Assembly (NCBI GenBank): GCA_023249715.1
Contig: JAHFCA010000001.1
Coordinates: forward strand, 1 to 35,148
DNA: 35,148 bases
DNA from: Elusimicrobiota bacterium
GTDB taxonomy: Bacteria > Elusimicrobiota > Elusimicrobia > 2-02-FULL-39-32
Direction: 5' to 3'
Shown here in pieces: positions 1 to 8,827 of the stretch. The notes beneath the pieces are model-generated. The model was not told where the DNA came from. It searched no databases and saw only the letters and a program-made list of their open reading frames with translations. Position 1 is the stretch's first letter; each line of letters starts with the position of its first letter. A program made the position numbers and the translations under genes.

Positions 1-159
1 ATTTCTGATGGCTCTGAAAAACCATATCGCGTTCATGTGCGCGCGCCCTCTTTTATTAATTTAGCTATTTTACAGGAAATTTTAGTTGGGATGAAAGTCT
101 CTGATGTGATTGCTATTTTGGGAAGTATCGATATCGTTTTAGGGGAAGTGGACCGATGA
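1..159 (+). CDS. nuoD: NADH-quinone oxidoreductase subunit D, C-terminal end (partial)
   Basis: Only the last 52 codons are in the window; the gene enters from the left edge. The translated tail carries the hallmarks of the NuoD/49-kDa C terminus: PYRVHVRAPSF, then a helix, then GSIDIVLGEVDR immediately before the stop. NuoD, with NuoB, forms the quinone-reduction site of complex I in the peripheral arm at the membrane surface. The TGA stop overlaps the nuoH start (ATGA), which implies translational coupling. The call rests on the very conserved C-terminal signature; the active-site residues lie outside the window. Confidence 0.93.
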   Translation: MSDGSEKPYRVHVRAPSFINLAILQEILVGMKVSDVIAILGSIDIVLGEVDR

Positions 160-1319
160 TTTTTCCAGTTCTCACCCAAAGTCAAAAAAGATCCATTGGA
201 GTCTTGGCGGCAATGGCGGGGTTTGGATCGGGTGGGGTTCTTTTGGTGGGAGAGCTCAATGTCCGATTTTCTCAAATTTGGAATTTTGCGCAGGAGATCG
301 CTTTAAAAAATTCGATCCCCTCTTTTATAGTCAGTCTTGTTTCAATGGTTATTCAATGTTCCCTATTGATTGGTTTTATTTCGGTCTCCGTGATGTTCAT
401 GGTCTGGTGGGAAAGGAAAATTTCCGCGCATATGCAAAGCAGATTAGGGCCTATGTTTACGGGGGGATGGCATGGTTGGGCGCAAACGATTGCGGATGCC
501 ATTAAACTTTTACTTAAAGAAGATATTATCCCGGTGACCGCAAATCCATGGGTGCATCGTCTGGCTCCCGTGTTGGTCTTTGTTCCTTGTTTTTTATGTT
601 ATGCCGCGCTTCCTTTTGGAAAGGGACTTATTTCTGCGGATTTAGACATTGGCATACTCTACATTTTTGCAATATCCGGTCTTTCTGTATTGGGGATTGT
701 AATGGCGGGGTGGGGTTCTGGGAATAAATATTCACTCTTAGGGGGACTTCGTGCCGCGGCTCAATCTGTTTCCTATGAAATCCCCAGAGTTTTATCTGTT
801 GTCCCGATATTAATGTTTACGGGATCTCTAAAGTTAACCCAAATTGCCGGAGCCCAGACTGGATTTTGGTCACTCTATGGAATCCCTGTATTGCCCCGTT
901 GGTTTATATTTTATCCTGTGATTGGGCAGCTTGCCTTTATCATTTTTTTAATTTGTTCTGTTGCCGAAACCAATCGGACTCCTTTTGATATAGCAGAAGC
1001 AGAATCGGAGTTGGTGGCCGGATTTCATACGGAGTATTCAGGCATGAAATTTTCTTTCTTTTTTTTGGCGGAGTACGCTTATGTTTTCTTGTCCAGCGGG
1101 ATGATGACGGCGCTTTTTTTGGGTGGGGGAAGCGGCCCTTTTTTCCCTTCCTGGGTTTGGTTCTTGCTTAAGAGTTTTGCTTTTGTATTTTTATTTTTAT
1201 GGTTTCGATGGACTTTTCCGCGGTTAAGAGTCGATAGGCTTATGGAATTTACCTGGAAATTTTTACTCCCATGGAGCTTCTTTAATATTTTATTAACTGG
1301 GTTTATACAACTGATCTAA
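156..1319 (+). CDS. nuoH: NADH-quinone oxidoreductase subunit H
   Basis: NuoH is the multi-spanning membrane subunit that forms the quinone tunnel and connects the peripheral arm to the proton-pumping arm. Family motifs are present: WWERKISAHMQSRLGP near residues 84-99, the RAAAQSVSYEIP loop, and the acidic loop VAETNRTPFDIAEAESELV followed by GFHTEYSG. At 387 aa it is longer than E. coli NuoH (325 aa). The excess is about 50 residues before the first conserved helix and includes an extra weakly hydrophobic stretch at residues 14-33. The chosen ATG overlaps the nuoD stop by 4 bases. A downstream start is possible, but this coupled start is the simplest reading. Confidence 0.97.
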   Translation: MIFPVLTQSQKRSIGVLAAMAGFGSGGVLLVGELNVRFSQIWNFAQEIALKNSIPSFIVSLVSMVIQCSLLIGFISVSVMFMVWWERKISAHMQSRLGPMFTGGWHGWAQTIADAIKLLLKEDIIPVTANPWVHRLAPVLVFVPCFLCYAALPFGKGLISADLDIGILYIFAISGLSVLGIVMAGWGSGNKYSLLGGLRAAAQSVSYEIPRVLSVVPILMFTGSLKLTQIAGAQTGFWSLYGIPVLPRWFIFYPVIGQLAFIIFLICSVAETNRTPFDIAEAESELVAGFHTEYSGMKFSFFFLAEYAYVFLSSGMMTALFLGGGSGPFFPSWVWFLLKSFAFVFLFLWFRWTFPRLRVDRLMEFTWKFLLPWSFFNILLTGFIQLI

Positions 1320-1322
1320 ATT

Positions 1323-1781
1323 ATGATTCGTTACTTTAGCCGTATCTATAGAGTTTCTAAAGCGCTTCTGCAAGGGATGGGAGTGACTTTTTGCTGGCTG
1401 TTTAAGCCGGCGATTACTGTTCAATATCCCGACGAAAAATTAACTCCCGCGGAAAGGTTTAGGGGGGCGCTCACTTTTGATAAGGAAACATGCACCGCTT
1501 GTCTGCTGTGCGTTAAGGCTTGTCCGACAGCGTGCATCACTTTGGAACCGGCGACGGATTCTGTTACAAAAAAGCGCTTAGCTAAAGTGTCGTGGTATCA
1601 GATTGATTTTGGAAAATGCAACTATTGTCGGCTCTGTGAAGAGGCTTGCCCCACGAAGCCAATTAAATCGGTGAGACATACGCATGACTATGAATGGGGG
1701 ATGAAGCAACGCAGCGATATGTTTGTGAAGTGGAGAAGGGAACAAAAAAAAGAAGAGACTCAATTAGAGAAAACTGCTTAG
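1323..1781 (+). CDS. nuoI: NADH-quinone oxidoreductase subunit I, two [4Fe-4S] ferredoxin-like
   Basis: NuoI carries clusters N6a and N6b, which pass electrons towards NuoB and the quinone. Two complete CxxCxxCxxxCP motifs are visible: C57, C60, C63, C67 and C99, C102, C105, C109. The 152-aa length and the basic N-terminal helix, which anchors the subunit to the membrane arm, fit the family. It lies 3 bases after nuoH and 3 bases before nuoJ. Both clusters are intact, so the peripheral electron wire is conserved here although the NADH-oxidising genes are not in this cluster. Homologous ferredoxin-like subunits occur in membrane hydrogenases, but the nuo neighbours settle the assignment. Confidence 0.96.
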   Translation: MIRYFSRIYRVSKALLQGMGVTFCWLFKPAITVQYPDEKLTPAERFRGALTFDKETCTACLLCVKACPTACITLEPATDSVTKKRLAKVSWYQIDFGKCNYCRLCEEACPTKPIKSVRHTHDYEWGMKQRSDMFVKWRREQKKEETQLEKTA

Positions 1782-1784
1782 GTT

Positions 1785-2270
1785 ATGGTTACTGAAATTA
1801 TATTTTATAGTATCTCTTTTCTTCTTTTATTATGCGCCATACAAGTGGTTACAGTGCGCAGCGTATTTAGTTCGGCCCTGTATTTAGCGGGAGCGCTTTC
1901 GATGGTGGCGGCTCTTTTTGTTTTATTGGGGGCGGACTTTTTGGCGGCAGTTCAGATTTTGCTCTACGTTGGTGGCATTTTGGTGCTCCTTGTTTTTGCC
2001 GTTATGCTTTCGAGCGTTCAACAAGCGAAGCTCTACGCGCAAGTGAATGAGCAGTGGGTCCCCTCCCTGATTGTTTGTCTGGGTCTTTTTCTTTTGATTG
2101 GGATCGGGCTTAAGCGCGTTTCCTTTGTAGAGGGAACGGTACTCCATGCGCCCACTACTAAGGGATTAGGCACCCTTTTGTTGGGGGGTATGATTCTCCC
2201 GTTTGAAGTTGTTTCCCTTATTCTGTTGGCTTCTTTAGTTGGGGCTATTCTATTTTCCAGGAAAACTTGA
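1785..2270 (+). CDS. nuoJ: NADH-quinone oxidoreductase subunit J
   Basis: Small membrane subunit of complex I (161 aa) with five predicted transmembrane segments. The characteristic third helix is present: GADFLAAVQILLYVGGILVL, the segment known in related complexes for its pi-bulge and its part in coupling quinone chemistry to proton transfer. It sits between nuoI and nuoK as in nearly all nuo operons. Its stop overlaps a possible TTG start of nuoK. No unusual features were noticed. Confidence 0.95.
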   Translation: MVTEIIFYSISFLLLLCAIQVVTVRSVFSSALYLAGALSMVAALFVLLGADFLAAVQILLYVGGILVLLVFAVMLSSVQQAKLYAQVNEQWVPSLIVCLGLFLLIGIGLKRVSFVEGTVLHAPTTKGLGTLLLGGMILPFEVVSLILLASLVGAILFSRKT

Positions 2271-2272
2271 CG

Positions 2273-2578
2273 ATGACCTTACACCCTTATTTGATTGTGA
2301 GCGCGTTCCTTTTGATTATTGGGATCTATGGAGTCCTTACGCGCAGAAATATTATTGGTATTTTAATGTCTATTGAGCTTATTTTTAATTCGGTCAATAT
2401 TAATTTAGTGGCGTTTAACCACTTCCTTTATGGTGGGAATCTTTATGGACAAGGGATTACCATTTTTGTGATTGCCGTGGCCGCGGCAGAGGCGGTCGTA
2501 GGTCTTTCTCTAGTTTTGGCTATTTATAGAAATATAAAGAGCGTCTACGTAGAGAATATGAATATTTTAAAAGGATAA
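2273..2578 (+). CDS. nuoK: NADH-quinone oxidoreductase subunit K
   Basis: Three-helix membrane subunit of complex I, homologous to MrpC. The two buried glutamates that carry the proton pathway are present: SIELIF (E35) and AAAEAVVGL (E73), matching E. coli E36 and E72. I chose the ATG at 2273 (101 aa), preceded by AGGA around 2259. A TTG at 2267 overlapping the nuoJ stop would add only two residues. The 101-aa length agrees with the family (about 100 aa). It is followed two bases later by nuoL. Confidence 0.95.
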   Translation: MTLHPYLIVSAFLLIIGIYGVLTRRNIIGILMSIELIFNSVNINLVAFNHFLYGGNLYGQGITIFVIAVAAAEAVVGLSLVLAIYRNIKSVYVENMNILKG

Positions 2579-2579
2579 A

Positions 2580-4547
2580 ATGATAGATTACGCTCCTTTG
2601 ATTGTTTTATTGCCGTTGGCGGCAGCGGTTCTTATATTCTTTTTTGGGCGCTTTTTACCATTGCGGGGCGCCTTTGTTGGAATTCTTGCAATCTTCATCG
2701 CCCTTTTGAACTCTCTTGGCTTGTTGGTCCATTGCTGGCAAAATCCTGGTTTTACAAAAGAACTCTCTCTTACGTGGTATCAATTTAGCACCCTTAAAAC
2801 AGAATTAGGATTTATGATCGATGGTCTTTCTTCCTTAATGCTGGTCATTGTTACATTGGTTTCCTTTTTGGTGCAGATATACTCTTTAGGATATATGCAT
2901 GAAGATCCTCGGTTTAAACGGTACTATTCCTATCTATCCTTATTTACTTTTTCCATGCTTTTTTTGGTGGTCTCCAATAATTTTTTACAAATATTTATGG
3001 GGTGGGAGTTGGTGGGTTTATCTAGTTACCTATTGATTGGTTTTTGGTTTGAAAAGGATTCCGCCGCCAGCGCCGGCCGGAAAGCATTTATTACCAATAA
3101 GGTGGGGGATATTGGTTTTTTCCTTGGAATTATGTGCACCTTCTTTTATTTTAAAACGCTGAATTTCAATGAAGTTCAAATGGCGTTGGGCGGAAATATT
3201 ATTTCTCCGAAAATTTGCGGAATAATTGCTTTATTGCTTTTCTGCGGCGCAATTGGCAAATCGGCCCAAGTGCCGCTCCATATTTGGTTGCCGGATGCCA
3301 TGGAAGGTCCTACCCCCGTTTCTGCTCTTATTCATGCGGCGACCATGGTTGCTGCTGGAGTCTATATGGTGGCCCGAATCTATTTTATGTTTCACTATGG
3401 AGCCTTTTCTCTAGAAGTTGTGGCTTGGTTTGGAATGGCGACCGCTTTCCTAGCGGCAACGATGGCGCTTGTGACGAACGATATTAAAAGAGTATTGGCG
3501 TTTTCTACTGTAAGCCAGCTGGGATACATGATTTTAGCCATGGGAGTCGGGGGTAGAACGGCCGGAATGTACCATTTGACCACGCATGCTTTTTTTAAAG
3601 CGCTGTTATTTTTAGGGGCGGGTTCCGTTATTCATGCAGTGCATACGAACGACATTCAAAAAATGGGCGGACTCTCTAAAAAGATGATCTGGACATTTTG
3701 GTCTTTTACTTTTGCCTGGGTAGCGATCTCTGGAGTTTGGCCCTTTGCCGGTTTTTTTAGTAAAGATGCTATTTTAGAAGAGGCTCTTTTAAGTGGGCAT
3801 ACGTTTATATTCTGGGGAGCTCTTTTTGTGGCTTTTTTAACCGCTTTTTATATGACGCGCCTTTATATTCTGGTATTTTTGAAATCTCCCAGAGAAGCTC
3901 ATCTCTATGCTCACGCGCAGGAGTCCCCTACTACGATGGTGTTGCCTTTAATTGTTCTCGCGGTCTTATCTCTTATTTCGGGATACCTCTTTAAGGATTC
4001 TATACATCACTTAGTGCCCTCCCTAGGAACTATTTCAGAAGAAGCTCCTCTGGTACATGGACCGCATTGGTTTGTTCCCGCTATTTCAAGTTTGTTCGCA
4101 TTGTCTGGAATGGCACTATCCTTTTTATTTTATTTTATGAAAGTGTTCTCAGCCGAGAAGGTTGCCACAACCTTTCCCTGGATTTACCGGATATTAGTTA
4201 ATAAATATGGATTTGATGAATTTTATATCCAATGCATTGTAAAACCGGCGGATGCGCTTGCGGGAAAATTGGCTCAATTTGACACTCTCTTCTTTGACCA
4301 AAGAGGCGTGGATGGAATTGGTAGGTTTGCGGATTGGCTATCCATGGCTCAAGATTGGATGGACAGAAATATTATCGATAAACTTGTAGATTTATGGGGA
4401 ACTTTAGCCCTAAAGTTAAGTCTGTTAGTAAAACAGTTTCAAACTGGTTTAGTTCAAAACTATATTTTTATTTTAGTCCTGGGATTTGGGCTTTTAGTTT
4501 TTTGGCAGTTGCAGCTTAATTTAAACGATCTCTTAAATTTATTTTAA
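2580..4547 (+). CDS. nuoL: NADH-quinone oxidoreductase subunit L
   Basis: Largest antiporter-like subunit of the membrane arm, at the distal end, with a C-terminal lateral helix. Key charged residues for proton translocation are present: E143 in GWELVGLSSYL, D177 in NKVGDIGF, K227 in IGKSAQVPLHIWLPDAMEGP, H252 in ALIHAATMVAAG and K395 in FAGFFSKDAIL. The 655-aa length is usual for NuoL (E. coli 613), with a long C-terminal part containing hydrophobic stretches near both ends. nuoM follows after a 24-base spacer with an AAAGGAG ribosome-binding site. Confidence 0.97.
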   Translation: MIDYAPLIVLLPLAAAVLIFFFGRFLPLRGAFVGILAIFIALLNSLGLLVHCWQNPGFTKELSLTWYQFSTLKTELGFMIDGLSSLMLVIVTLVSFLVQIYSLGYMHEDPRFKRYYSYLSLFTFSMLFLVVSNNFLQIFMGWELVGLSSYLLIGFWFEKDSAASAGRKAFITNKVGDIGFFLGIMCTFFYFKTLNFNEVQMALGGNIISPKICGIIALLLFCGAIGKSAQVPLHIWLPDAMEGPTPVSALIHAATMVAAGVYMVARIYFMFHYGAFSLEVVAWFGMATAFLAATMALVTNDIKRVLAFSTVSQLGYMILAMGVGGRTAGMYHLTTHAFFKALLFLGAGSVIHAVHTNDIQKMGGLSKKMIWTFWSFTFAWVAISGVWPFAGFFSKDAILEEALLSGHTFIFWGALFVAFLTAFYMTRLYILVFLKSPREAHLYAHAQESPTTMVLPLIVLAVLSLISGYLFKDSIHHLVPSLGTISEEAPLVHGPHWFVPAISSLFALSGMALSFLFYFMKVFSAEKVATTFPWIYRILVNKYGFDEFYIQCIVKPADALAGKLAQFDTLFFDQRGVDGIGRFADWLSMAQDWMDRNIIDKLVDLWGTLALKLSLLVKQFQTGLVQNYIFILVLGFGLLVFWQLQLNLNDLLNLF

Positions 4548-4571
4548 ATTCATTAAAGGAGTAGCACACTT

Positions 4572-6077
4572 ATGTCAACGTTAAGTCTGATTACATTTAT
4601 GCCGGTCCTTGGGGCGCTGCTGATTTTGCTCCTCTCAAAAGAAAAAGTATATCTCCACCGCTTTATCGCTCTCCTTTTTTCGGGGATCTCTTTTATCACT
4701 TCTATCGCTTTATTTTGTTCCTTCGATCGGGCTACGCCAGGAATGCAATTTGTTGAAAAAATTTCGTGGATTCCCGCCATGGGCGTTCAATATCATGTGG
4801 GAGTAGATGGTCTATCGTATCCTTTGGTTTTACTGACAACGTTGCTCTCTCTCCTTTCTATTATCGCTTCTTTTAATATTACCAACCGGGTTAAAGAATA
4901 TTTTTTCTGGTTTTTACTCCTGGAAACGGGGATGTTGGGAGTATTTGTCTCTTTGGATTTTTTCCTTTTTTATATTTTTTGGGAAGTCATGTTGGTTCCT
5001 ATGTATTTTTTAATTGGAATTTGGGGCGGTCCTCAGAAAGAGTATGCGGCCATAAAGTTTTTTCTTTATACCTTATTTGGTTCTGTCTTCTTATTGATAG
5101 CTATCCTAGCTCTTTATTTTAGAAGTGAACCGCATACGTTTGATATTTTGCAGTTAACAGCTCAAAATTCTCAATTTATTGGCAAATTCCAATATGTCGT
5201 CTTCTTGCTTTCCTTTATTGGTTTTGCGATCAAAGTTCCGGTATTTCCGTTCCATACTTGGTTGCCGTTAGCTCACGTAGAAGCCCCAACCGCCGTATCG
5301 GTCATTTTGGCGGGAGTTCTATTAAAATTGGGAACCTATGGAATGATGCGCATTTCCTTTCCGCTGTTTCCTCAGGCTGCTTTATGGTTTGCCGTTCCGC
5401 TTTTAATTTTGGCTTTTATCAATATTATCTATGGAGCTTTTGTCGCCATGGCTCAGAAGGATATGAAAAAAATGGTCGCGTATTCCTCTATTAATCATAT
5501 GGGGTACGCTCTTTTAGGAATGGCTAGTTTTACCTTGACGGGATTTAATGGAGCCGTTTTGCAAATGATTAATCATGGAATTATAACAGGATCTCTATTT
5601 TTGTTGGTAGGAGTCATTTATGATAGAACGCATACCAGAGATATCCATGCCTTTGGAGGGTTGGGGGCAAGGCTTCCTATTTATACCGGGATTATGACGG
5701 TAGCCGTGATGGCTTCTTTGGGATTGCCTGGATTAGCCGGGTTTGTGTCGGAATTTTTATGTTTCCTGGGTTCTTTTACCTCGGCATCGCAAAGGGTGGT
5801 ATTTTCTAGCATTCCCGCGTTTAAGTTCTTTACGGCGCTCTCTGTAATTGGGATTTTAATAACAGCCGCCTTTTTCTTAAGGATGGTGCAAAAAGTATTT
5901 TTAGGAAAATTTAATGAGAAGTGGGCCGAACTTAAGGATATGAATTTTAGGGAATTGATCGCTGTCATCCCCTTAACGGCATTGACCTTATGGATCGGGG
6001 TGGCTCCTGGTTGGCTTATTCGCATGATGGATTCTACCATGAGTTCTCTCATTCACTTGATTACGGGAGTTAAATAA
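4572..6077 (+). CDS. nuoM: NADH-quinone oxidoreductase subunit M
   Basis: Second antiporter-like proton-pumping subunit (501 aa; E. coli 509). The conserved charges are present: E138 in FWEVMLVPMYFLIG, K221 in FAIKVPVFPFHTWLP and K252 in GVLLKLGTYGMMR. The HVEAPTAVSVILAG segment is typical of NuoM and separates it from NuoL and NuoN. The start ATG at 4572 is preceded by AAAGGAG at about 4556-4562. It lies between nuoL and nuoN in the standard L-M-N order, and all charges expected for pumping are intact. Confidence 0.97.
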   Translation: MSTLSLITFMPVLGALLILLLSKEKVYLHRFIALLFSGISFITSIALFCSFDRATPGMQFVEKISWIPAMGVQYHVGVDGLSYPLVLLTTLLSLLSIIASFNITNRVKEYFFWFLLLETGMLGVFVSLDFFLFYIFWEVMLVPMYFLIGIWGGPQKEYAAIKFFLYTLFGSVFLLIAILALYFRSEPHTFDILQLTAQNSQFIGKFQYVVFLLSFIGFAIKVPVFPFHTWLPLAHVEAPTAVSVILAGVLLKLGTYGMMRISFPLFPQAALWFAVPLLILAFINIIYGAFVAMAQKDMKKMVAYSSINHMGYALLGMASFTLTGFNGAVLQMINHGIITGSLFLLVGVIYDRTHTRDIHAFGGLGARLPIYTGIMTVAVMASLGLPGLAGFVSEFLCFLGSFTSASQRVVFSSIPAFKFFTALSVIGILITAAFFLRMVQKVFLGKFNEKWAELKDMNFRELIAVIPLTALTLWIGVAPGWLIRMMDSTMSSLIHLITGVK

Positions 6078-6079
6078 AA

Positions 6080-7525
6080 ATGATCGCTTCCATTCGGCTC
6101 ATCCTTCCAGAAATTTTTTTGAGCGGCAGCGCCCTGTTCCTTTTAGGATGGGATGCCTTTATTCAAGAGCATCTAAAAAAGTGGGTTTTCTGGATGAGTT
6201 TTTTTGCTTTAGCTATTACTTTTTTTCTATTGATCCATCCTCCTCAAGAAGGGGTGGCTTTTGGAATGTTAGTCCAGGATCCTTTTTCATTATTTTTTAA
6301 AGTCCTAGCGTTATTCAGCGCTGGATTTATTTTGCTTATCTCCAGGGAAGATAAAGCGTTAATGGGGGATTATGCTGGAACTTATGTCAGTTTAATTTTA
6401 TTTTCCGTTGTAGGAACGATGTTTTTAAGCTCTGCCAAAGATTTGCTGATGTTGTTTCTAGGGATGGAACTAACCACGATTCCCCTTTTTATTCTGGCTG
6501 GATTTTTGAGAAATGATTTACGTTCCAGCGAAGGAGCCATAAAATTCTTTTTAGTGGGGACTCTCTCCACAGGGTTGATGCTTTTTGGAATATCCTATCT
6601 CTATGGGCTTACCGGATCCACTCAATTTAAAGAAATTTATGAATGGTTTAATAAAACGCAATTAGGAAATGGAGATTTAGTTTTATTTTTTTTAGCGATT
6701 CTATTTCTCTTAGCGGGTTTAGGGTTTAAATTATCTCTAGTGCCTTTCCATCAGTGGACTCCGGATACCTATGAAGGAGCCCCGACCCCTATTACCGCGT
6801 TTTTTTCTGTTTCTCGGGAAGCTGGAGTGATTGTTGTAACAGTACGCTTATTTAGCGAATATTTGAAGCAAAACCAAATGGGAATGACTTCTTTCTTTGC
6901 CTTGCTTTCTATTTTGACGATGACTATAGGGAATATTGCTGCTTTAAGACAGAATAATTTAAAACGGTTATTGGCCTACTCTTCCATTGCCCATGCGGGG
7001 ACTATTTTTATTGGTTTAGTGGCCGGGAATCGCTTAGGAAGAGAAGGAATAATGCTTTATAGTTTGGCTTACTTTTTAATGAGTTTAGGGGCTTTTAGTG
7101 TGGTAATCTACGTTTCCAGACTAAAAAATAGTGAGGATATTAGCAGTATTCAAGGCCTCTCTAAAGAGAATTTTCCTCTTAGCCTCATGATGCTCTTTTT
7201 TCTATTGTCTTTATCGGGCATTCCTCCTTTTTTAGGTTTTTGGGCGAAATTCTATGTTTTTTGGGCTGCTATCGAAGCAAAACTTTTTTATTTGGTCGCC
7301 ATTGCTTTGCTGAACGCCATTATTGCGGTGTACTACTATTTTAGAATTGTCCATAAAATGTTTTTTCAAGAACCTTCTTACTCCCAACCTCTTTCATCGC
7401 GATTAGAAAGACACTATGGTTTGGAATTTGCCACTCTTTTGGCCGTGTCACTGCTTCTTTTATTCGGCATATTCCCTCAAAGCTTACTCTCTTGGATTAA
7501 GGGAAGTTCTGTTATAATTCCTTGA
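6080..7525 (+). CDS. nuoN: NADH-quinone oxidoreductase subunit N
   Basis: Third antiporter-like subunit of complex I (481 aa; E. coli 485). Recognisable charges are E130 in GMELTTIPLFILAGF, K217 in GFKLSLVPFHQWTPD and K390 in GFWAKFYVF. At the position equivalent to the conserved helix-8 lysine (E. coli K247, in a SxASK context) this protein reads SVSREAG, giving Arg246-Glu247, so the central lysine is replaced. The protein is otherwise full length and in frame, so this is a substitution and not decay. It ends at the TGA that overlaps the TTG start of the next gene. Confidence 0.96.
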   Translation: MIASIRLILPEIFLSGSALFLLGWDAFIQEHLKKWVFWMSFFALAITFFLLIHPPQEGVAFGMLVQDPFSLFFKVLALFSAGFILLISREDKALMGDYAGTYVSLILFSVVGTMFLSSAKDLLMLFLGMELTTIPLFILAGFLRNDLRSSEGAIKFFLVGTLSTGLMLFGISYLYGLTGSTQFKEIYEWFNKTQLGNGDLVLFFLAILFLLAGLGFKLSLVPFHQWTPDTYEGAPTPITAFFSVSREAGVIVVTVRLFSEYLKQNQMGMTSFFALLSILTMTIGNIAALRQNNLKRLLAYSSIAHAGTIFIGLVAGNRLGREGIMLYSLAYFLMSLGAFSVVIYVSRLKNSEDISSIQGLSKENFPLSLMMLFFLLSLSGIPPFLGFWAKFYVFWAAIEAKLFYLVAIALLNAIIAVYYYFRIVHKMFFQEPSYSQPLSSRLERHYGLEFATLLAVSLLLLFGIFPQSLLSWIKGSSVIIP

Positions 7526-8568
7526 AGCATTTAAAAATTGTGGAAGCCCCTGCCGGAGTAGAAAAATCGCTCGCTCTTAAAAAAATACTGTCCCCTATAT
7601 TGCCCGGTTTAAGCCAAGTAGAATTGAAACTGAAGGCACTTGGCGATGAAAGTAATGGAATTCTTAAAGATTCCGCCCATTATGTTTTAGATGGAGAGGG
7701 AAAGAGACTTCGCGCCGCGCTTGTTCTATTTTGCGCTTCAATCGAGCACGATTCTAATAAAAATTTATCAAGTTCTGTTAGAAAAGATAAAGTCGAGCGA
7801 GTTATGGAAATGGCTGCCGCTGTTGAGTTAATTCATGCGGCGACTTTAGTTCACGATGATATTGTAGATGGGTCCATCTTGCGCCGTTTAAAACCAACGG
7901 TCAATATTAAGTTTGGAGACGAAGTGGCTGTTCTCTTAGGCGATTTCCTATACTCTAAAGCGTTTAAGATGATCGCAGAGGTAGGGGATGAAACATTAAC
8001 CTGTGAAATGGCTCGTACCACACAAGGGATGTGTGAGGGGGAGATAGATCAGCTTAAGAATCGCTATAAACCTAATCTTACGATGGAAGAATACTTTTCT
8101 TTTATTGAAAGAAAAACAGCCTCTTTAATAGCCAGCAGCGCTTTTGCGGGAGCCCGATTAGCTCCTTTGCCGCTAAAGGAACAGATGGCTTTGCAAAAAT
8201 TTGCCCTAAATGTTGGAATTTCTTATCAAATTATAGATGATCTTTTAGATGTCATCGGGAGTGAGTCTAAGTTAGGAAAAACTTTAAGGACGGATACCGG
8301 CAACGGGAAAATGACCCTTCCTATGATTTTGTTGTTTAAACGGATGCAAGATTCTGAAAAACAAAAATTTATAGAGGGTTTTGCCACCGTTCATATGGAT
8401 TGGGAATTTATTCAAACTCTCTTGGAGCGGCATAAAATTGTGGAACTTACAAAAAGTTATGCCGATAATTATTTTGAAGGCGCGGTAGAATCTTTGAATG
8501 GAATTCCATCCGCAGCGCGAGAATCGCTTTTAAATTTATCCCAATTCATTTTAAATAGAGATTATTAA
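7522..8568 (+). CDS. trans-polyprenyl diphosphate synthase (octaprenyl/heptaprenyl type)
   Basis: Soluble all-alpha prenyltransferase that elongates farnesyl or geranylgeranyl diphosphate with isopentenyl diphosphate. It carries GEGKRLRAALVLF (substrate-binding KRLR), the first aspartate-rich motif DDIVD at 112-116 and the second, DDLLD, at 239-243, each chelating magnesium. The length (348 aa with the TTG start) fits long-chain IspB/HepT enzymes. Its place directly after nuoN, overlapping the stop by 4 bases, suggests that it makes the side chain of the quinone used by complex I; chain length cannot be read from the sequence alone. The start is uncertain: TTG at 7522 gives coupling, GTG at 7540 would remove six residues, and neither has a clear Shine-Dalgarno. 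Confidence 0.9.
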   Translation: MKHLKIVEAPAGVEKSLALKKILSPILPGLSQVELKLKALGDESNGILKDSAHYVLDGEGKRLRAALVLFCASIEHDSNKNLSSSVRKDKVERVMEMAAAVELIHAATLVHDDIVDGSILRRLKPTVNIKFGDEVAVLLGDFLYSKAFKMIAEVGDETLTCEMARTTQGMCEGEIDQLKNRYKPNLTMEEYFSFIERKTASLIASSAFAGARLAPLPLKEQMALQKFALNVGISYQIIDDLLDVIGSESKLGKTLRTDTGNGKMTLPMILLFKRMQDSEKQKFIEGFATVHMDWEFIQTLLERHKIVELTKSYADNYFEGAVESLNGIPSAARESLLNLSQFILNRDY

Positions 8569-8571
8569 ACT

Positions 8572-8600
8572 TTGTTGAAGCTCTTAACTTATGTTAAAAT
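8572..8600 (+). promoter_or_regulatory. Predicted promoter of tatA-tatC
   Basis: TTGTTG at 8572-8577 and TAAAAT at 8595-8600 are separated by 17 bases, and a TGT just before the -10 box makes it an extended -10 (TGn). Transcription would start near 8607, only about 14 bases before the tatA ATG and just upstream of its AGGAG site. Sigma-70 type; predicted by eye only. Confidence 0.55.
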
Positions 8601-8620
8601 AAACCGATAGGAGAAATTTT

Positions 8621-8809
8621 ATGTTTCAAAATATAGGTATTTGGGATTGGATCGTAATCCTCTTGATTGTGCTGGTTTTGTTTGGGGGGAAAAAATTGCC
8701 GGAGTTATCTAGATCTCTCGGCCGCTCTATTTCTCTCTTTAAAAAAGGATTAAAAGAAGGGGAAGAAGAGATAAAAAACCTAGATCATAAAGACAAAGAT
8801 TCCGAATAG
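8621..8809 (+). CDS. tatA: Sec-independent protein translocase TatA/TatB family
   Basis: Small 62-aa pore-forming component of the twin-arginine translocase, which exports folded proteins. It has the standard plan: a short periplasmic N terminus, one transmembrane helix (about residues 9-21), the FGGKKLPELSRSLG hinge and amphipathic helix, then a charged tail. The FG turn and the LPEL motif identify the family. The ATG has an AGGAG site at 8609-8613. Only one TatA-like gene is beside tatC, so it may serve both TatA and TatB roles, as in minimal TatAC systems; a separate tatB could lie elsewhere. Confidence 0.93.
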   Translation: MFQNIGIWDWIVILLIVLVLFGGKKLPELSRSLGRSISLFKKGLKEGEEEIKNLDHKDKDSE

Positions 8810-8827
8810 TTCCCACCCTTCCTTTTT

